Positions 15,781 through 26,900 are shown, counted from the first letter of the stretch. The stretch is DNA of 64,000 nucleotides from Fluviicola sp. (GCA_029866325.1 JARWZO010000027.1:248001-312000); one strand, 5' to 3'. Numbers and translations are program-made. The notes: generated from the sequence alone by a model not told the origin.

Positions 15781-16887
15781 ATGTCCGATATTGGATTTGA
15801 AAATGTACGTCAGGATTGTGTCTTTTTCAGAGGAAGCATCCCGTGTGCCCCAAATAAACAAACTGGTGCAGTTTGTCCCACATGCGATGTTTACAGACCG
15901 GTTTCAAAACGCATTCTGATTATTAAACTAGGCGCCTTGGGCGATGTGATCCGAACAACTCCGTTAGTTGTGAAGTTTCGACAAGAATTTCCCGATTGCC
16001 ACATTACTTGGCTTACTCAATCACCTGAAGTATTGCCCAAAGACAGCATCAATGTAATCTTAAAACCGGATGCGTTTTCGTTGCTGTTGATCCGTGATTC
16101 GGTATTCGACATTGCCATTAACCTTGATAAAGAACCCGAAGCCTGTTTATTGTTAAAAGCAGTTGCCGCTCCTGAGAAATTCGGTTATACTTCCAATTTC
16201 GGTCAATTGTTTCCGGCAACTCCGGCTGCTACCCATAAATTAATGACCGGCTTCTTCGATAGTCTTTCCAAGGAAAACACCAAAAGTTATCCTGCCGAAA
16301 TCTTCGAAATTTGTCACCGGACGTTCCAAAACGAACCCTACCTCATTCATAAAAATGAAGCATTGGCAACTGTTTGGAAACAACGTTTACAGGAACTGGC
16401 AGATGGGAAAGTAATTGTAGGCTTAAATACGGGTTGTGGTCCGCGCTGGAATACACGACTTTGGCCTGTTGAGAGTTGGCAGGAATTGGCTGCATCACTC
16501 AAGGCAGCAGGTTATTTCCCTGTTTTTCTTGGTGGAAGTTTGGAAGACGAGAAAAACAAAGCGATGTCTGAACAAACCGGAACCTATTATCCCGGACATT
16601 TTTCGCTGGAAGAATTCATTGCGCTTACCGATGGTTGCGAGGTGATTTTAACGCAGGTTTCTATGATGATGCACATTGCAACTGCCTTGCAAAAGAAAAT
16701 GGTTCTCATGAACAATATCTTTAATAAACACGAATTTGAATTGTACGGTCGCGGAGAAATCATCGAACCGTCGACCAATTGCGAATGCTATTATGGTAAT
16801 ACCTGCAAACGCAACCAATCGTGTATGCATGATTTATCGGCTGCAGAAGTTGCCGCTGCGATTGATCGTGTATCTACCTTGATTTAA
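15781..16887 (+). CDS. Glycosyltransferase family 9 (ADP-heptose:LPS heptosyltransferase-like), 368 aa
   Basis: A GT-B enzyme likely adding a heptose or similar sugar to lipopolysaccharide core. Motifs include ILIIKLGALGDVIRTTPLV at the start of the N-terminal Rossmann domain and VGLNTGCGPRWNTRLWP in the donor domain, as in WaaC/WaaF-type proteins. The N-terminus carries four Cys (C-VFFRGSIPC-APNKQTGAVCPTC), a possible metal-binding clip, and more Cys occur near the C-terminus (CECYYGNTCKRNQSC). I start at the ATG at 15781, not 25 codons upstream, because the upstream part is a tandem repeat plus promoter. A GT4 gene follows 13 bp later, so they are probably co-transcribed. Confidence 0.85.
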   Translation: MSDIGFENVRQDCVFFRGSIPCAPNKQTGAVCPTCDVYRPVSKRILIIKLGALGDVIRTTPLVVKFRQEFPDCHITWLTQSPEVLPKDSINVILKPDAFSLLLIRDSVFDIAINLDKEPEACLLLKAVAAPEKFGYTSNFGQLFPATPAATHKLMTGFFDSLSKENTKSYPAEIFEICHRTFQNEPYLIHKNEALATVWKQRLQELADGKVIVGLNTGCGPRWNTRLWPVESWQELAASLKAAGYFPVFLGGSLEDEKNKAMSEQTGTYYPGHFSLEEFIALTDGCEVILTQVSMMMHIATALQKKMVLMNNIFNKHEFELYGRGEIIEPSTNCECYYGNTCKRNQSCMHDLSAAEVAAAIDRVSTLI

Positions 16888-16900
16888 GCGGACTCAAACC

Positions 16901-18031
16901 ATGAAAATTACTTTTTTATCAACGCTTTATCCATACAGGGGCGGAATTGCGCAGTTCAATGCCAATCTTTACCGTGAACTTGAAAAACAACAACATACCT
17001 TACAGGCGGTAACATTCACCCGTCAATATCCCGATTTTCTGTTTCCGGGCGAAACACAACTGGTAACCGAAAAAGATGTGGTTGACCCGATTCCGACCAA
17101 ACGGTGGCTCGATTCAATTAATCCATTCACTTATTGGTCTACCGCACGTAAGATCAAGCAATTTGAACCCGATTTGCTCATCACAAAATACTGGATGACC
17201 TTTTTTGGGCCATCGCTGGGAACCGTTGCCAAAAAAATGCGACCTTCTACTACCCGAATCAGTATTTTGGACAACGTAATTCCACATGAACACCGTTTCT
17301 TCGATAAACCGTTTAACCGTTATTTTTTAAAACACAACGACGGTTTTGTGGTAATGTCGGATAGTGTACTCAAGGATCTATTATCGCTAAAGCCTGATGC
17401 AAAATACCTGCGCATCGACCATCCTTTATACGATCATTTCGGCGAACGTTTGGAGCGTGATGCTGCCTGTGTGAAATTGGGAATCGATCCCTCAAAAAAA
17501 ATCATCCTTTTCTTTGGTTTTATTCGCGATTATAAAGGATTGGACATTTTACTGGATGCGACCGCTTCATTAAGCGATGATTATTGTGTGGTAGTTGCGG
17601 GTGAAGTGTATGGTTCGTTTGAAAAGTATGAACAACAAATCCAAAAGCTAGGCATTCAAAACAAGTTGAAGCTCTTCAATCATTACATCGGTGATCAGGA
17701 AGTTCCGCTTTATTTTTCGGGAGCAGATGTGTGTGTGTTACCGTATAAATCGGCCACGCAAAGTGGAATTACTTCCATTGCGATGCACTTTAATTTACCC
17801 ATCATTGCAACAGACACCGGTGGTTTAAAGGAATTGGTACACCACGAAAAAACTGGTTTGATTGTCGATCAACCGGATGCTTCGTTGCTTACAAAATCGA
17901 TCCAACGATACTTTAATGAAGGATTAAAAGAAGCGTTCGCGCAGCAATTGGAAGTAGAAAAAACCAAGCACTCGTGGGCAAATTTCTCTTCCAAGTTGGT
18001 CGATTTTTCGAAAGAAATCAGCCGAAAGTAA
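16901..18031 (+). CDS. Glycosyltransferase family 4, 376 aa
   Basis: A retaining GT-B glycosyltransferase of envelope polysaccharide or LPS synthesis, in the cytoplasm. The N-terminal domain starts MKITFLSTLYPYRGGIAQF (glycine-rich acceptor loop). The C-terminal domain shows KKIILFFGFIRDYKGLDILLDA and the donor-sugar region SGADVCVLPYKSATQSGITSIAMHFNLPIIATDTGG, where the usual E-x7-E motif is replaced by a Q/S-rich version seen in some relatives. It lies 13 bp after the GT9 gene. The acceptor is unknown. Confidence 0.88.
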   Translation: MKITFLSTLYPYRGGIAQFNANLYRELEKQQHTLQAVTFTRQYPDFLFPGETQLVTEKDVVDPIPTKRWLDSINPFTYWSTARKIKQFEPDLLITKYWMTFFGPSLGTVAKKMRPSTTRISILDNVIPHEHRFFDKPFNRYFLKHNDGFVVMSDSVLKDLLSLKPDAKYLRIDHPLYDHFGERLERDAACVKLGIDPSKKIILFFGFIRDYKGLDILLDATASLSDDYCVVVAGEVYGSFEKYEQQIQKLGIQNKLKLFNHYIGDQEVPLYFSGADVCVLPYKSATQSGITSIAMHFNLPIIATDTGGLKELVHHEKTGLIVDQPDASLLTKSIQRYFNEGLKEAFAQQLEVEKTKHSWANFSSKLVDFSKEISRK

Positions 18032-18105
18032 TACCTTATTCGGTTGATTCTATGCTGTTTTAATTAGTTATCAACTATTTATTTTCAAAAGCTTTCCCCG
18101 CTAAG

Positions 18106-18136
18106 TTGACATTGACAACTGTAAATTCTATATTTG
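18106..18136 (+). promoter_or_regulatory. secDF promoter: TTG-N20-TATATTTG
   Basis: TTG at 18106-18108 and TATATTTG at 18129-18136 with a 20-nt spacer match the Bacteroidota -33/-7 consensus. The start codon lies 19 nt further. Confidence 0.6.
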
Positions 18137-18155
18137 CGGGCTTAATTAATAAGAA

Positions 18156-21100
18156 ATGCGTAATAAAGGATTTTTCTGGTTTCTGACGATTGTGTTAACT
18201 GCCGTGTGCATTTACCAACTTTCATTTACCCTGGTTGCAAGTAATGTTGAGGAAGACGCTGCTAAAGAAGCTGCCGCTCTTGCCGAAGACTTAAAAAAGG
18301 AAACGTTCGCCATGGACTCTACATGGGCTACTCTTCCAAATAATACAAGAGTTGACTTCTCTAAGCCCGAGTCGTTTGAATTGGCGAAAGCTGCGTTCTT
18401 AAACCAAGTATTGGCTGAACGTGCAGAAGAAGAGGTGTATCCTATTTTAGGTTCTAACTTTCAATCGGTAAAGAAACGTAGTTTGGCGTTCGGTCTTGAC
18501 CTTGTAGGTGGTATGAGTGTTACTTTGGAAGTTTCCATTCCGGATTTGGTAAAAAGTTATGCACGTAACCAACAAGACTTAGGTTTCAAAAAACCGTATG
18601 ACAGAGCTTACGCTATTCATACAAATAAAGGTGGTGATTTCATTTCGTTGTTTATTTCGGAGTACGAAAGCATGTATCCAAACAAGAAATTGGTGCGTGA
18701 GTTGAATATTTCAGAAATAGAAGAGTTGAAAACCACTTCTTCCAATGCTGAAGTAGAAGAGTTCTTCCGTGATAAAGTGGCTAGTTCAATGGACGGTGTT
18801 GAGCAAATCATGACAAAACGTATCAACCAGTTTGGTGTTGCACAGCCGAATATTCAGCGCGATATGCGTAATAACCGATTGTTCATTGAATTACCGGGTG
18901 TACAAGATGAGAAAACGGTTGCTGATAAATTACAATCAACAGCGAATCTTCAATTCTTCGAAACATATAATTTGGAAGAAATTCAAGGGCCTTTGACGCA
19001 AGCTAATGTAATGGCTCGTCAGGCAGAAATCAAAGCTCCTGAATTGGATACTACCACAACAACCGACTCTACCGAGTTAGCGCGTTTGGATTCGATCAAG
19101 AAAGCCGAAGCTGCCAGCAAACCAATTGCTGCTGCTAACCCGAACCAAAAAGCATTGTTTGATGTATTGACTACGGGGATGTTTGCAAGTATTGGAACTG
19201 CAACGGCTGAAAACCGTAGTCAGGTTGACCGTATTTTGAACCGCGCAGATATCAAAGCATTATTTCCACCGGATTTGAAATTTATGTGGTCTTCCGAAAT
19301 GGAAGAATCTGGAAAAAATAAAAAAATGGCGTATACACTTTACGCTTGTAAGATTCCTGAAGACGGAAAAGCAATGGTAGGTGGAACGGATATCGCTGAA
19401 GCATTTGTTTCCCGTAACCAAGACAAGCAAGAAACTACGGTTAACTTGCGTATGACAACAGAAGGTGCTGGTAAATGGTCAGAAATGACAGCTAAAAATG
19501 CTCCTCAAAACCGCAGTATTGCCATTACAATGGATAATATCGTGTTCAGTGCACCGCGCGTAATCAATGCGATCAACGACGGTAACACCGAAATTACAGG
19601 TGGTTTCACCATTGAAAAAGCTCAGGATTTGGTTGGGTTGTTGAACGGTGGAGCACTTCCTGCGCCATGTATCATTAAAGATCAAACCAAAGTAGGTCCT
19701 ACCATTGGTGCCGAAAATTCAAAAGCAGGTTTGGTATCGTTTGCCTTGGCTTTCTTAGCGGTATTCATTTACATGTATTTCTACTACGGTAAAGCAGGTT
19801 TGGTAGCAAACGTTGCGTTGTTTGTGAACGTTATTTTGATCTTCGGTGCACTTGCATCATTCGGAGCTGTTTTGACTTTAGCGGGTATCGCAGGTATCGT
19901 ATTAACAATCGGTACGGCAGTCGATGCCAACATCCTGATCTTTGAGCGAATCAGGGAGGAGCAGGCGAGAGGGCTCGATTTGGCAAGTTCAACTTCGGTT
20001 GGTTTCTCAAAAGCATTGCCTTCTATTATCGATGCCAACGTAACTCACTTATTGGTTGCGATCATCTTGAAAGTTTTCGGAACAGGTGAGATCGAATCTT
20101 TCGCAACTACTTTGATCATCGGTATCTTTACATCGTTGTTCTCTTCAATTGTAATTTCGAAATTGATCATTACTTCTTCTATCGAAAAAGGAAGAGAGGT
20201 AACGTTCAATACCAAATTCTCGAAAGGGTTGTTCCAAAACTTCAAATTTGACTGGGTTGGAAAACGTAAATACTTCTACATGTTCTCGATTGCCATTACC
20301 ATTTTGGGTGTGGTAGCTTTGATGACACGTGGGTTGAAACAAAGCGTTGAGTTTACAGGAGGTCGTTCGTATGTAGCTAAGTTTGAAAACAAGGCTGACA
20401 TTGAATTCATTCGTGGTGAATTATCGAAAGTGTTTGTAGAGAAAAATGGCGAGATTTCTTCCATTGACTTAAAAACAAAATCAAACGACTACAATGTTGA
20501 GATCACTACCAATTATTTGTTGGCAGTAGATACGGCAACTGCTCAGGTTACTGAGAAGTTACAAGAAGGATTGGATAAGTGTAAAGACAAATTGGGTAGC
20601 TATGAAATCACCGAATCGCGCAGTATCTCGGCTTCGGTTTCCAATGAATTGTGGAAATCATCAGCTATCGCCATTATCTTGGCGTTGATCGCGATCTTTG
20701 CTTATATCTTAATCCGATTTGGACAGTGGCAATACTCATTGGGTGCTATTGTCAGTTTGGCGCACGATGCCATGGTAGTATTATCAGTGTTTGCCTTGTT
20801 ACACGGTTTCTTACCGTTTAGTTTGGATGTAAACCAAGCATTTATTGCGGCGATACTCACAGTCATCGGATATTCCATGAATGATACCGTGATTGTGTAT
20901 GACCGTATTCGAGAGAATCTGAACCTGAATAAGGATACAGATGACCACGGCGCGATCATTAATAAATCGTTGAACACGACCTTGAGTCGTACGTTCAATA
21001 CGTCGATGATTCTATTCGTTGTATTGTTGGTGATGTTCATCTTCGGTGGTCCGGCAATCAAAGGATTCTTGTTTGCCTTGTTGGTAGGTGTTGTAATCGG

Positions 21101-21176
21101 TACATACTCTTCATTGTGTGTAGCGACTCCAATCTTGCTCGACTTCAGCAAACGATTTAAGGTTAAGAAAAAATAA
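18156..21176 (+). CDS. secDF: Protein translocase subunit SecDF (fused)
   Basis: The fused SecD-SecF accessory motor of the Sec translocon, which uses proton flow to pull exported proteins across the inner membrane. SecD covers about residues 1-620: one N-terminal helix, a large periplasmic part starting LAFGLDLVGGMSVTLEV and containing GVEQIMTKRINQFGVAQPNIQ and IELPGVQD, then helices with GTAVDANILIFERIREE. SecF follows: KYFYMFSIAITILGVVAL, VEFTGGRSYVAKF, and helices with NDTVIVYDRIRENL near the end. The fusion and the length of 1006 aa are usual in Bacteroidota. The inserted Thr/Ser-rich stretch (about 300-310, TTTTTDSTELARLDS) is a lineage-type extension. A terminator follows. Confidence 0.97.
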   Translation: MRNKGFFWFLTIVLTAVCIYQLSFTLVASNVEEDAAKEAAALAEDLKKETFAMDSTWATLPNNTRVDFSKPESFELAKAAFLNQVLAERAEEEVYPILGSNFQSVKKRSLAFGLDLVGGMSVTLEVSIPDLVKSYARNQQDLGFKKPYDRAYAIHTNKGGDFISLFISEYESMYPNKKLVRELNISEIEELKTTSSNAEVEEFFRDKVASSMDGVEQIMTKRINQFGVAQPNIQRDMRNNRLFIELPGVQDEKTVADKLQSTANLQFFETYNLEEIQGPLTQANVMARQAEIKAPELDTTTTTDSTELARLDSIKKAEAASKPIAAANPNQKALFDVLTTGMFASIGTATAENRSQVDRILNRADIKALFPPDLKFMWSSEMEESGKNKKMAYTLYACKIPEDGKAMVGGTDIAEAFVSRNQDKQETTVNLRMTTEGAGKWSEMTAKNAPQNRSIAITMDNIVFSAPRVINAINDGNTEITGGFTIEKAQDLVGLLNGGALPAPCIIKDQTKVGPTIGAENSKAGLVSFALAFLAVFIYMYFYYGKAGLVANVALFVNVILIFGALASFGAVLTLAGIAGIVLTIGTAVDANILIFERIREEQARGLDLASSTSVGFSKALPSIIDANVTHLLVAIILKVFGTGEIESFATTLIIGIFTSLFSSIVISKLIITSSIEKGREVTFNTKFSKGLFQNFKFDWVGKRKYFYMFSIAITILGVVALMTRGLKQSVEFTGGRSYVAKFENKADIEFIRGELSKVFVEKNGEISSIDLKTKSNDYNVEITTNYLLAVDTATAQVTEKLQEGLDKCKDKLGSYEITESRSISASVSNELWKSSAIAIILALIAIFAYILIRFGQWQYSLGAIVSLAHDAMVVLSVFALLHGFLPFSLDVNQAFIAAILTVIGYSMNDTVIVYDRIRENLNLNKDTDDHGAIINKSLNTTLSRTFNTSMILFVVLLVMFIFGGPAIKGFLFALLVGVVIGTYSSLCVATPILLDFSKRFKVKKK

Positions 21177-21197
21177 TCATTCTGATTAACTATATTT

Positions 21198-21235
21198 AAA
21201 CGTCTCATTGACTTCGGTTGATGAGACGTTTTTTA
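21198..21235 (+). terminator. Rho-independent terminator of secDF
   Basis: AAACGTCTCAT (21198-21208) pairs perfectly with ATGAGACGTTT (21221-21231); the loop contains CTTCGG and T residues follow to 21234. Confidence 0.88.
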
Positions 21236-21252
21236 TTGAACTGACTTTCTAT

Positions 21253-22044
21253 ATGACACCAACACTTATTCTATTTGCAGGAGCGTTAACGGTTGTTTTC
21301 TTTCTTTCCAGGAAATTTACCGGAAGAAAAAAGAGCGGAAACGATGTTTCAATGTATGAGCAATTGTGCGAGGAAGTAAAACGGAAATCATATTATTATC
21401 ATCAATTAAGTCAGGCTGAACAAACGCTTTATTTAAAACGTACCTGGCTATTTTTTCAAGAAAAGGAATTTTTAGCCAGAGGTTTTGATGAAGTGAGTTT
21501 TCACATGAAAACGGTGATAGCTTCGTATGCAGCGCAAATTACCTTTGGGTTCGATGATGTGCGTTTACAGCATTTTAAAACCATTGTTGTTTATCCGAGT
21601 CCTTATCAATCAACGATCACGCAACAATGGCACAAAGGAGAAACCCACAAACATGGGGCAATCGTGTTTTCTTGGAAAGATTTGAAAGAAGGGCACGAGT
21701 CGTCGAAAGATGGAGTGAATTTGGCTTTACATGAGTTCGCGCACGCTTTGCGACTCGAAAATGGAATCGAAAACGATGAATATCAATTCTTGAGTGAGCC
21801 ACACTTAAATCGCTTTGATCAGTTAGCAGTTTACGAACGTTCGCGTATGGAACAAGATCAAAAAGATGATACGCTACTGCGTGATTATGCAACGACCAAC
21901 AATCAGGAGTTTTTTGCAGTGTGCATTGAGAATTTTTTCGAACGTCCGCGATTATTCAAGGAAAAGGCACCTGAGATGTATCAATTGTTGGTTCATGTGT
22001 TACAACAGGATTTGTTGAGCAATCCGGTAAGGTTGAAAGTATAG
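21253..22044 (+). CDS. MtfA-like zinc-dependent peptidase with N-terminal membrane anchor
   Basis: A probable zinc metallopeptidase of the MtfA/M90 family. Residues 1-20 are a membrane helix (MTPTLILFAGALTVVFFLS), followed by a basic stretch. The motif LALHEFAHAL provides HExxH-type zinc ligands and the downstream NNQEFFAVCIENFFERP supplies the conserved E/F segment seen in MtfA. Escherichia coli MtfA acts on glucose phosphotransferase control through Mlc, but that partner is not expected here. I start at ATG 21253, since an upstream TTG at 21208 falls inside the secDF terminator. Length about 263 aa is usual. Confidence 0.85.
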   Translation: MTPTLILFAGALTVVFFLSRKFTGRKKSGNDVSMYEQLCEEVKRKSYYYHQLSQAEQTLYLKRTWLFFQEKEFLARGFDEVSFHMKTVIASYAAQITFGFDDVRLQHFKTIVVYPSPYQSTITQQWHKGETHKHGAIVFSWKDLKEGHESSKDGVNLALHEFAHALRLENGIENDEYQFLSEPHLNRFDQLAVYERSRMEQDQKDDTLLRDYATTNNQEFFAVCIENFFERPRLFKEKAPEMYQLLVHVLQQDLLSNPVRLKV

Positions 22045-22235
22045 TGATAAATACTTGGTAAACAGATAGATAGTAATAGTGCAATAGGACTCAGTTTTTG
22101 CGATTTACTTTTTGGTCTTTTAAGTCCCATTGAATAGCCCCAAACTACCGTTTACTACTTCATCCCCTTTTCTTTTCCAACTTCTGAAATTGGTATGCAT
22201 CATGCTACTAAAGACGCAGTTTAATAATTGATCGA

Positions 22236-22304
22236 ATGATTGTTGTAGTAGGAATAGTAGTGGTGGCGTTAATCGGAAACATTGTTTGGGGAAAACAAGG
22301 GTAA
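22236..22304 (+). CDS. Possible micropeptide, 22 aa
   Basis: A very short frame MIVVVGIVVVALIGNIVWGK (plus two residues) that would be one membrane helix. It sits in the 266-bp gap between the MtfA-like gene and the minus-strand exonuclease gene, whose stop is 7 bp away. No promoter or ribosome-binding site is convincing. The rest of the gap shows nothing else. Confidence 0.2.
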   Translation: MIVVVGIVVVALIGNIVWGKQG

Positions 22305-22310
22305 TTGTAA

Positions 22311-23684
22311 TTATTGAATCACCTTACGCTGAATCTCAGTGTTCTTGCGAAGGTAATATCTTAGAATAGTACGCGCGTCTCTGTCTTCAGGGCGCAAATC
22401 AATGAATTTCGACCACGATTTCGGATGGTTTTTCAAAAGGTAGAATGGCACAAAGCCGAATCCTTTATACGAACCGTTTTCAATCCAGATGATTGATTTT
22501 TCTCGTTTATCTCTACCCGGTTCAATCAAGTAAAAATGTTCCTGATCAAAGGTAAGTGATTGTTCTACGACCGTTACGCGATCATTGTAATCAGCAGCGG
22601 TTTCTACTTTGGCGCAAGCTCCGTGACATTTCTTCACCTGAAAACCGAAACAGCTTCCGGTAGCCTTTTCTACGCCACACAATTTCAAACACAACTGATG
22701 TTGCTCGGCCAGGTGATAGATGTAATCATTGGCTTCTTTCTTGGTAGTAAATGTGGTGATCGGAAGTCCCGAATTTTTCGTGAGGCGGTCAACGAACAAT
22801 TGTTTATACCCACCTTCGTCTTCGTAAACAAACAAACCGTACGAAAAATTATTGCGACGCAGTGATCGGTTATAGATCGGTTTGTGTACTTTGATTAATT
22901 CCGATTCATACAAAAGGGCAATCAATTCCGAACCGGTAAGTTCAAATTCTATACGGGCAATTTCTTGCATCATCGTAGCACCTTTGAGCGTTTTATTGTT
23001 GCGCAAATGTTGATCAACTCGTTTGCGAATGTGTTTGCTTTTTCCGATGTAAATGAGCTGGTTGACATCGTTGTAAAACTTGTAAACGCCCGGTTTATTG
23101 GGTATTTCTTCCAGTATTTCCAAATCCAGATTTGGGTGAAGCACCTTCGGATTTACATCTTCCTGAATAAAGGTTTGCAAGCCTTTTTTGTCTTTTTCGA
23201 TGAGTATGCTAAACAATGTTGCTGTAGCCTCAGCATCGCCCCCGGCTCTGTGCCTGCCGTTTACAACAATTCCCAATGCGCGAGCCAATTTCCCAAGGCT
23301 GTAAGAATCGTGTCCGGGAATTACATAACGCGAAGCACGAACGGTGCACAAATGGGGTTTTCGGTAATCGTAACCGAGCAGTTTGAATTCGTGTCGAATG
23401 ATGCCGTAATCAAACCCGACATTGTGAGCCACAAACACACAGTCTTCAGTAAATTCAATGATGTGTTTGGCGATTTCGAAAAAGCGGGGCTGATCTTCCA
23501 CCATTTTATCGTTGATTCCCGTGAGCCGGGCAATAAATTCCGGGATCGGCATTTCCGGGTTTACCAATTGCACATACGAATCGGTGACTTGCGTGCCGTC
23601 ATGTTTGTAGATAGCAATCTCAGTGATCTTGGAAGATTTGGTGCTTCCTCCGGTTGTTTCGATATCTACTATGGCAAATTGCAT
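22311..23684 (-). CDS. DnaQ-like exonuclease fused to GIY-YIG endonuclease domain, 457 aa
   Basis: A two-nuclease fusion likely acting in DNA repair. Residues ~1-165 are a DEDD-type 3'-5' exonuclease: FAIVDIETTGG (Exo I), VFVAHNVGFDYGIIRHEF (Exo II) and HRAGGDAEATA (Exo III, DEDDh). Residues ~190-275 are a GIY-YIG domain as in UvrC/Cho: IPNKPGVYKFYNDVNQLIYIGKSKHIRKRVDQH. The C-terminal part contains a Cys cluster (CLKLCGVEKATGSCFGFQVKKCHGACAK) like that after the UvrC N-terminal nuclease. I start at ATG 23684; an in-frame TTG lies three codons upstream. Relatives are common in Bacteroidota. It diverges from the unusual cassette that starts at 23931. Confidence 0.88.
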   Translation of the reverse strand: MQFAIVDIETTGGSTKSSKITEIAIYKHDGTQVTDSYVQLVNPEMPIPEFIARLTGINDKMVEDQPRFFEIAKHIIEFTEDCVFVAHNVGFDYGIIRHEFKLLGYDYRKPHLCTVRASRYVIPGHDSYSLGKLARALGIVVNGRHRAGGDAEATATLFSILIEKDKKGLQTFIQEDVNPKVLHPNLDLEILEEIPNKPGVYKFYNDVNQLIYIGKSKHIRKRVDQHLRNNKTLKGATMMQEIARIEFELTGSELIALLYESELIKVHKPIYNRSLRRNNFSYGLFVYEDEGGYKQLFVDRLTKNSGLPITTFTTKKEANDYIYHLAEQHQLCLKLCGVEKATGSCFGFQVKKCHGACAKVETAADYNDRVTVVEQSLTFDQEHFYLIEPGRDKREKSIIWIENGSYKGFGFVPFYLLKNHPKSWSKFIDLRPEDRDARTILRYYLRKNTEIQRKVIQ

Positions 23685-23833
23685 GAGTGCCAAATTAACG
23701 AAAATCTGAATAGAAATCGTTTACTGTTAACCTTGAATTCGTGATTGAGTAACGAATACAATTCTTTAGTGAGAAGGTAGATTTGTAATTGCCTGAATTA
23801 TTATTGTTTAGTGCAAAAAATAATTCTGATCTA

Positions 23834-23863
23834 TTGGTTTTTTAACTTTAAATATTATTTTTG
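23834..23863 (+). promoter_or_regulatory. Promoter of the two-gene cassette: TTG-N19-TATTTTTG
   Basis: TTG at 23834-23836 and TATTTTTG at 23856-23863, spacing 19 nt. It leaves a 5' leader of about 60 nt before the ATG at 23931. Confidence 0.6.
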
Positions 23864-23930
23864 GCTATCAATCATTTTACGTGTCATAGATATGGCGGTT
23901 TGATTTTAACTCACTATAATTGAATAAGAT

Positions 23931-26900
23931 ATGTACCTAATTACTGGAAAAATTGTTGTAAAGGAAACTGGAGCAGGTATCCCAAATTTGGTCGTCAGAG
24001 CTTTTGATATAGATGTTGTTTCTGGAAAAAGCAAAATTGCGTCTTTTTTTTCTTCAGGTGATCAACAAGTAGATCAACTTTTACCATACGACTCGTTAGG
24101 GTCTGTTCTAACTAGCGATGACGGAGTGTTTTCGTTGGAGTTTGAAGAAGCAGATTTTACGTTGTCAGATAAAGAGTTGCGCCCAGATATTTTCATAATG
24201 ATCGAGGCTCCAGATGATGTCTTGAGTGAAAATAATGCTGATACTGTTAATAGGGTCATGCATACCAGTAAAGCCATTCGATTGAAATCAGGTAAAACAG
24301 AGTCATATTTTATTAGGATTGAGGAAAGTGTGTTGCAAAAATATGATTTGAGTTCTTTTTCGGCAAAGAGTGAATTGAAACGTTTAAAGTTGAAAACAGA
24401 AACGAATAAAATGTTGTTTGCTGAAATACAAAAAACACGAATAGAACATGAACAAAAGATAGATGTCGCATTCGAAGGTTTTAATGTTGATAATCAAAAA
24501 ACAATGCCATCAACATTTGTTCCGTTAGATGAACTTGGAGAAGTATTAGCGGATAAACAGGATGCTATTATTAGTGAGGTTGCGAAATCGCTTAATGAGA
24601 AAACGGAGTCACGAATTTACTCAGCTCTTTTGGGAGAACGCGAATTGAAAAAGGCTGGAGCTTGGGATAATGACGCGCCTGCAAACAAGATTGTAAATAG
24701 AGCAGTAGGTATTAACCTGCTTCATCCAAGTCCATCATTGCAAGCTGCTAAAAGAATGTGCTTACGTGAAATAAATGAGGGAGATATTACTTCGAATTCT
24801 TCTCATCCTCCTTTAAATGAAGAAAATCAACAACCTACAACAGTGACCAATGAAGGACAAACAAGAATTTCACGAGAAGATATTTTGCGTGATGTACAAG
24901 AACAAATTAGTGCAGCAAATAGTCCTGAAGAAGCATTTAGTTATCAATCACTTTTAGAGGATAGAGCTGGTGTTCGACAAATATGTGATTCACTTAATAG
25001 TTTGTCTATTTGTGGTGGTCCTGCTGATGTGACGTCATTTCATGATTTTAAAACGGTTCAAATGGCTTTTGAACAAATATGGACCGAAGCATTAGATAGT
25101 AAATTAGAAACGGACGCCAGAGAACTTTACGGAGAAATAGTACGCTTAGAAGAAGGATACTCTGAAGTGGAAACTAATTTGAGGGTAGATGATGATGGAT
25201 TGACGATTGGTTGGCCCGTCAATAGTCAAGGGGTCGCAACTCCTCCTCGGATTAATACCGTCCGGGATCTTCAGCGTTTTATTAGACAGTTTTCGTCAGC
25301 TTCGACACCAATTCCACAACATATCCGAAGGCTGGCAGAGAAGTTAGATCAGCGCCTTTCAGAGAGCTATAAATTCAGGATTTTCGCTCCCGATTCCATC
25401 AATTATGGTTTGGTATACACGTTTCGACAAAAATGGGAACCTAAAAGTTATCAAGTCGGAAGATTGGTATCTTCAATTCCATTAGCACCCAAAGAATCAA
25501 AAAAGTATAGTAGCAAATTAACCAAGGTGCTAACTAGAAATCAAAAACGAATGGATGACCAAGAGTATAAAAGTCATTCTGAGTCATCTGCTACGGCGCG
25601 TGCAGAAAGTGAAATAATTAATAAAGCTCAAAATAAAACAAGTTTTAATCTAACCGCTGGTGCTAGTTATAGTGCTGGAGTTATCAGCGCAGAGATGCGA
25701 ACCCAATTCGGTACTGAATCAGAGAATCTTTCTTCTGAAACCAAGAAAAATTTCAGAGAATCTGTTGTGAAAGCAGCCAACGATTTCAGAAAACAGAACA
25801 AGGTTGAATTGGAGTTTTCAGAGAAATCTGAAATGGAGACAACAAGTAGTGGAGAAATCATCAACCCGAATGATGAAATAACTGTAACCTATTTATTTTA
25901 TGAATTACAGCGACAATATGATATTTCGGAAGAGTTGTATAAAATAGAACCGGTCATTTTTGTCGCGAATGAAGTTCCAATGCCAGATGAAATTGATTTT
26001 GACTGGCTGGTTGCCAATTCTTGGATTCTTCAAAAGGTAATTCTTGACCCTATGTACCTCTCAGCGATTTATTATTTGAGTGAAAGTGGCATTAGTGGTA
26101 CTATGACTCTAGATGTTTTGCGTAGAAACCTAGATAAGCAAGCGTTATTAGTAGAGACACTTACTTCGACTCTTGCTCGAAAAAACGATCAATTGTCAAG
26201 TAGTTTTGAATTGCTTCGCAGAATAATTATTAGAGATAGGAGTTTAGGTTTGAATGAGGATCAAATGCGCAATTCTGCTAGCACTTTGATGTCCATTCTT
26301 AATCCTATTGGTTCTATTATTTCAGCGTTTACTGCCGCGGCGAATGAAGAGGAACGATTAAAGAGACTAAAGGAGGCTACAAACATGTCGATGGAGCGTC
26401 TCGAAAAAGAAAAAACAGAGTTTAGTGAAAAATTGATCAATGAATTTTCTCAACTACAATCACTCACTGCTCAATATGTTGATGAATTAAAAAGAATGCT
26501 TGATAAAGAGCATAGTATTACTCAGTTGCGAATCCATGTGAAAGAAAATATACTCTATTATATGCAAGCTATTTGGGATCATGAACCCTCTGATCAACGC
26601 TTTTTTCGATTATTTGATAAGGAAGTCGATTGGTTTGAAATACCTGAAGAAACGGTAGAAATGACCATTAGAGAAAGAGATCCATTTGGTCGTTACAGAG
26701 TAGAAATACCTACTGATGAATCGTGTGTTCGGGTGAAGAAAAAATTAGTAGAGATTGCTGATTTAGATAATGTCCTTGGCTATAAAGGGAATTATATGAT
26801 TTTTGCTACCAAAAAGCGTAATCAGCTGCATCAATATATGATGAGAAGTTACATCGATTTAGCTACGGGGCAACTTGCGGACTCTGATAATTTGGGGAAT

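Noticed and set aside
20702-21208. 168-aa antisense frame opposite the SecF part of secDF
   Set aside because: Shadow of a strongly conserved gene; sequence has no domain features and starts in the terminator.
22965-23744. 259-aa frame opposite the exonuclease/GIY-YIG gene
   Set aside because: The opposite strand shows clear nuclease motifs; this frame is a compositional shadow.
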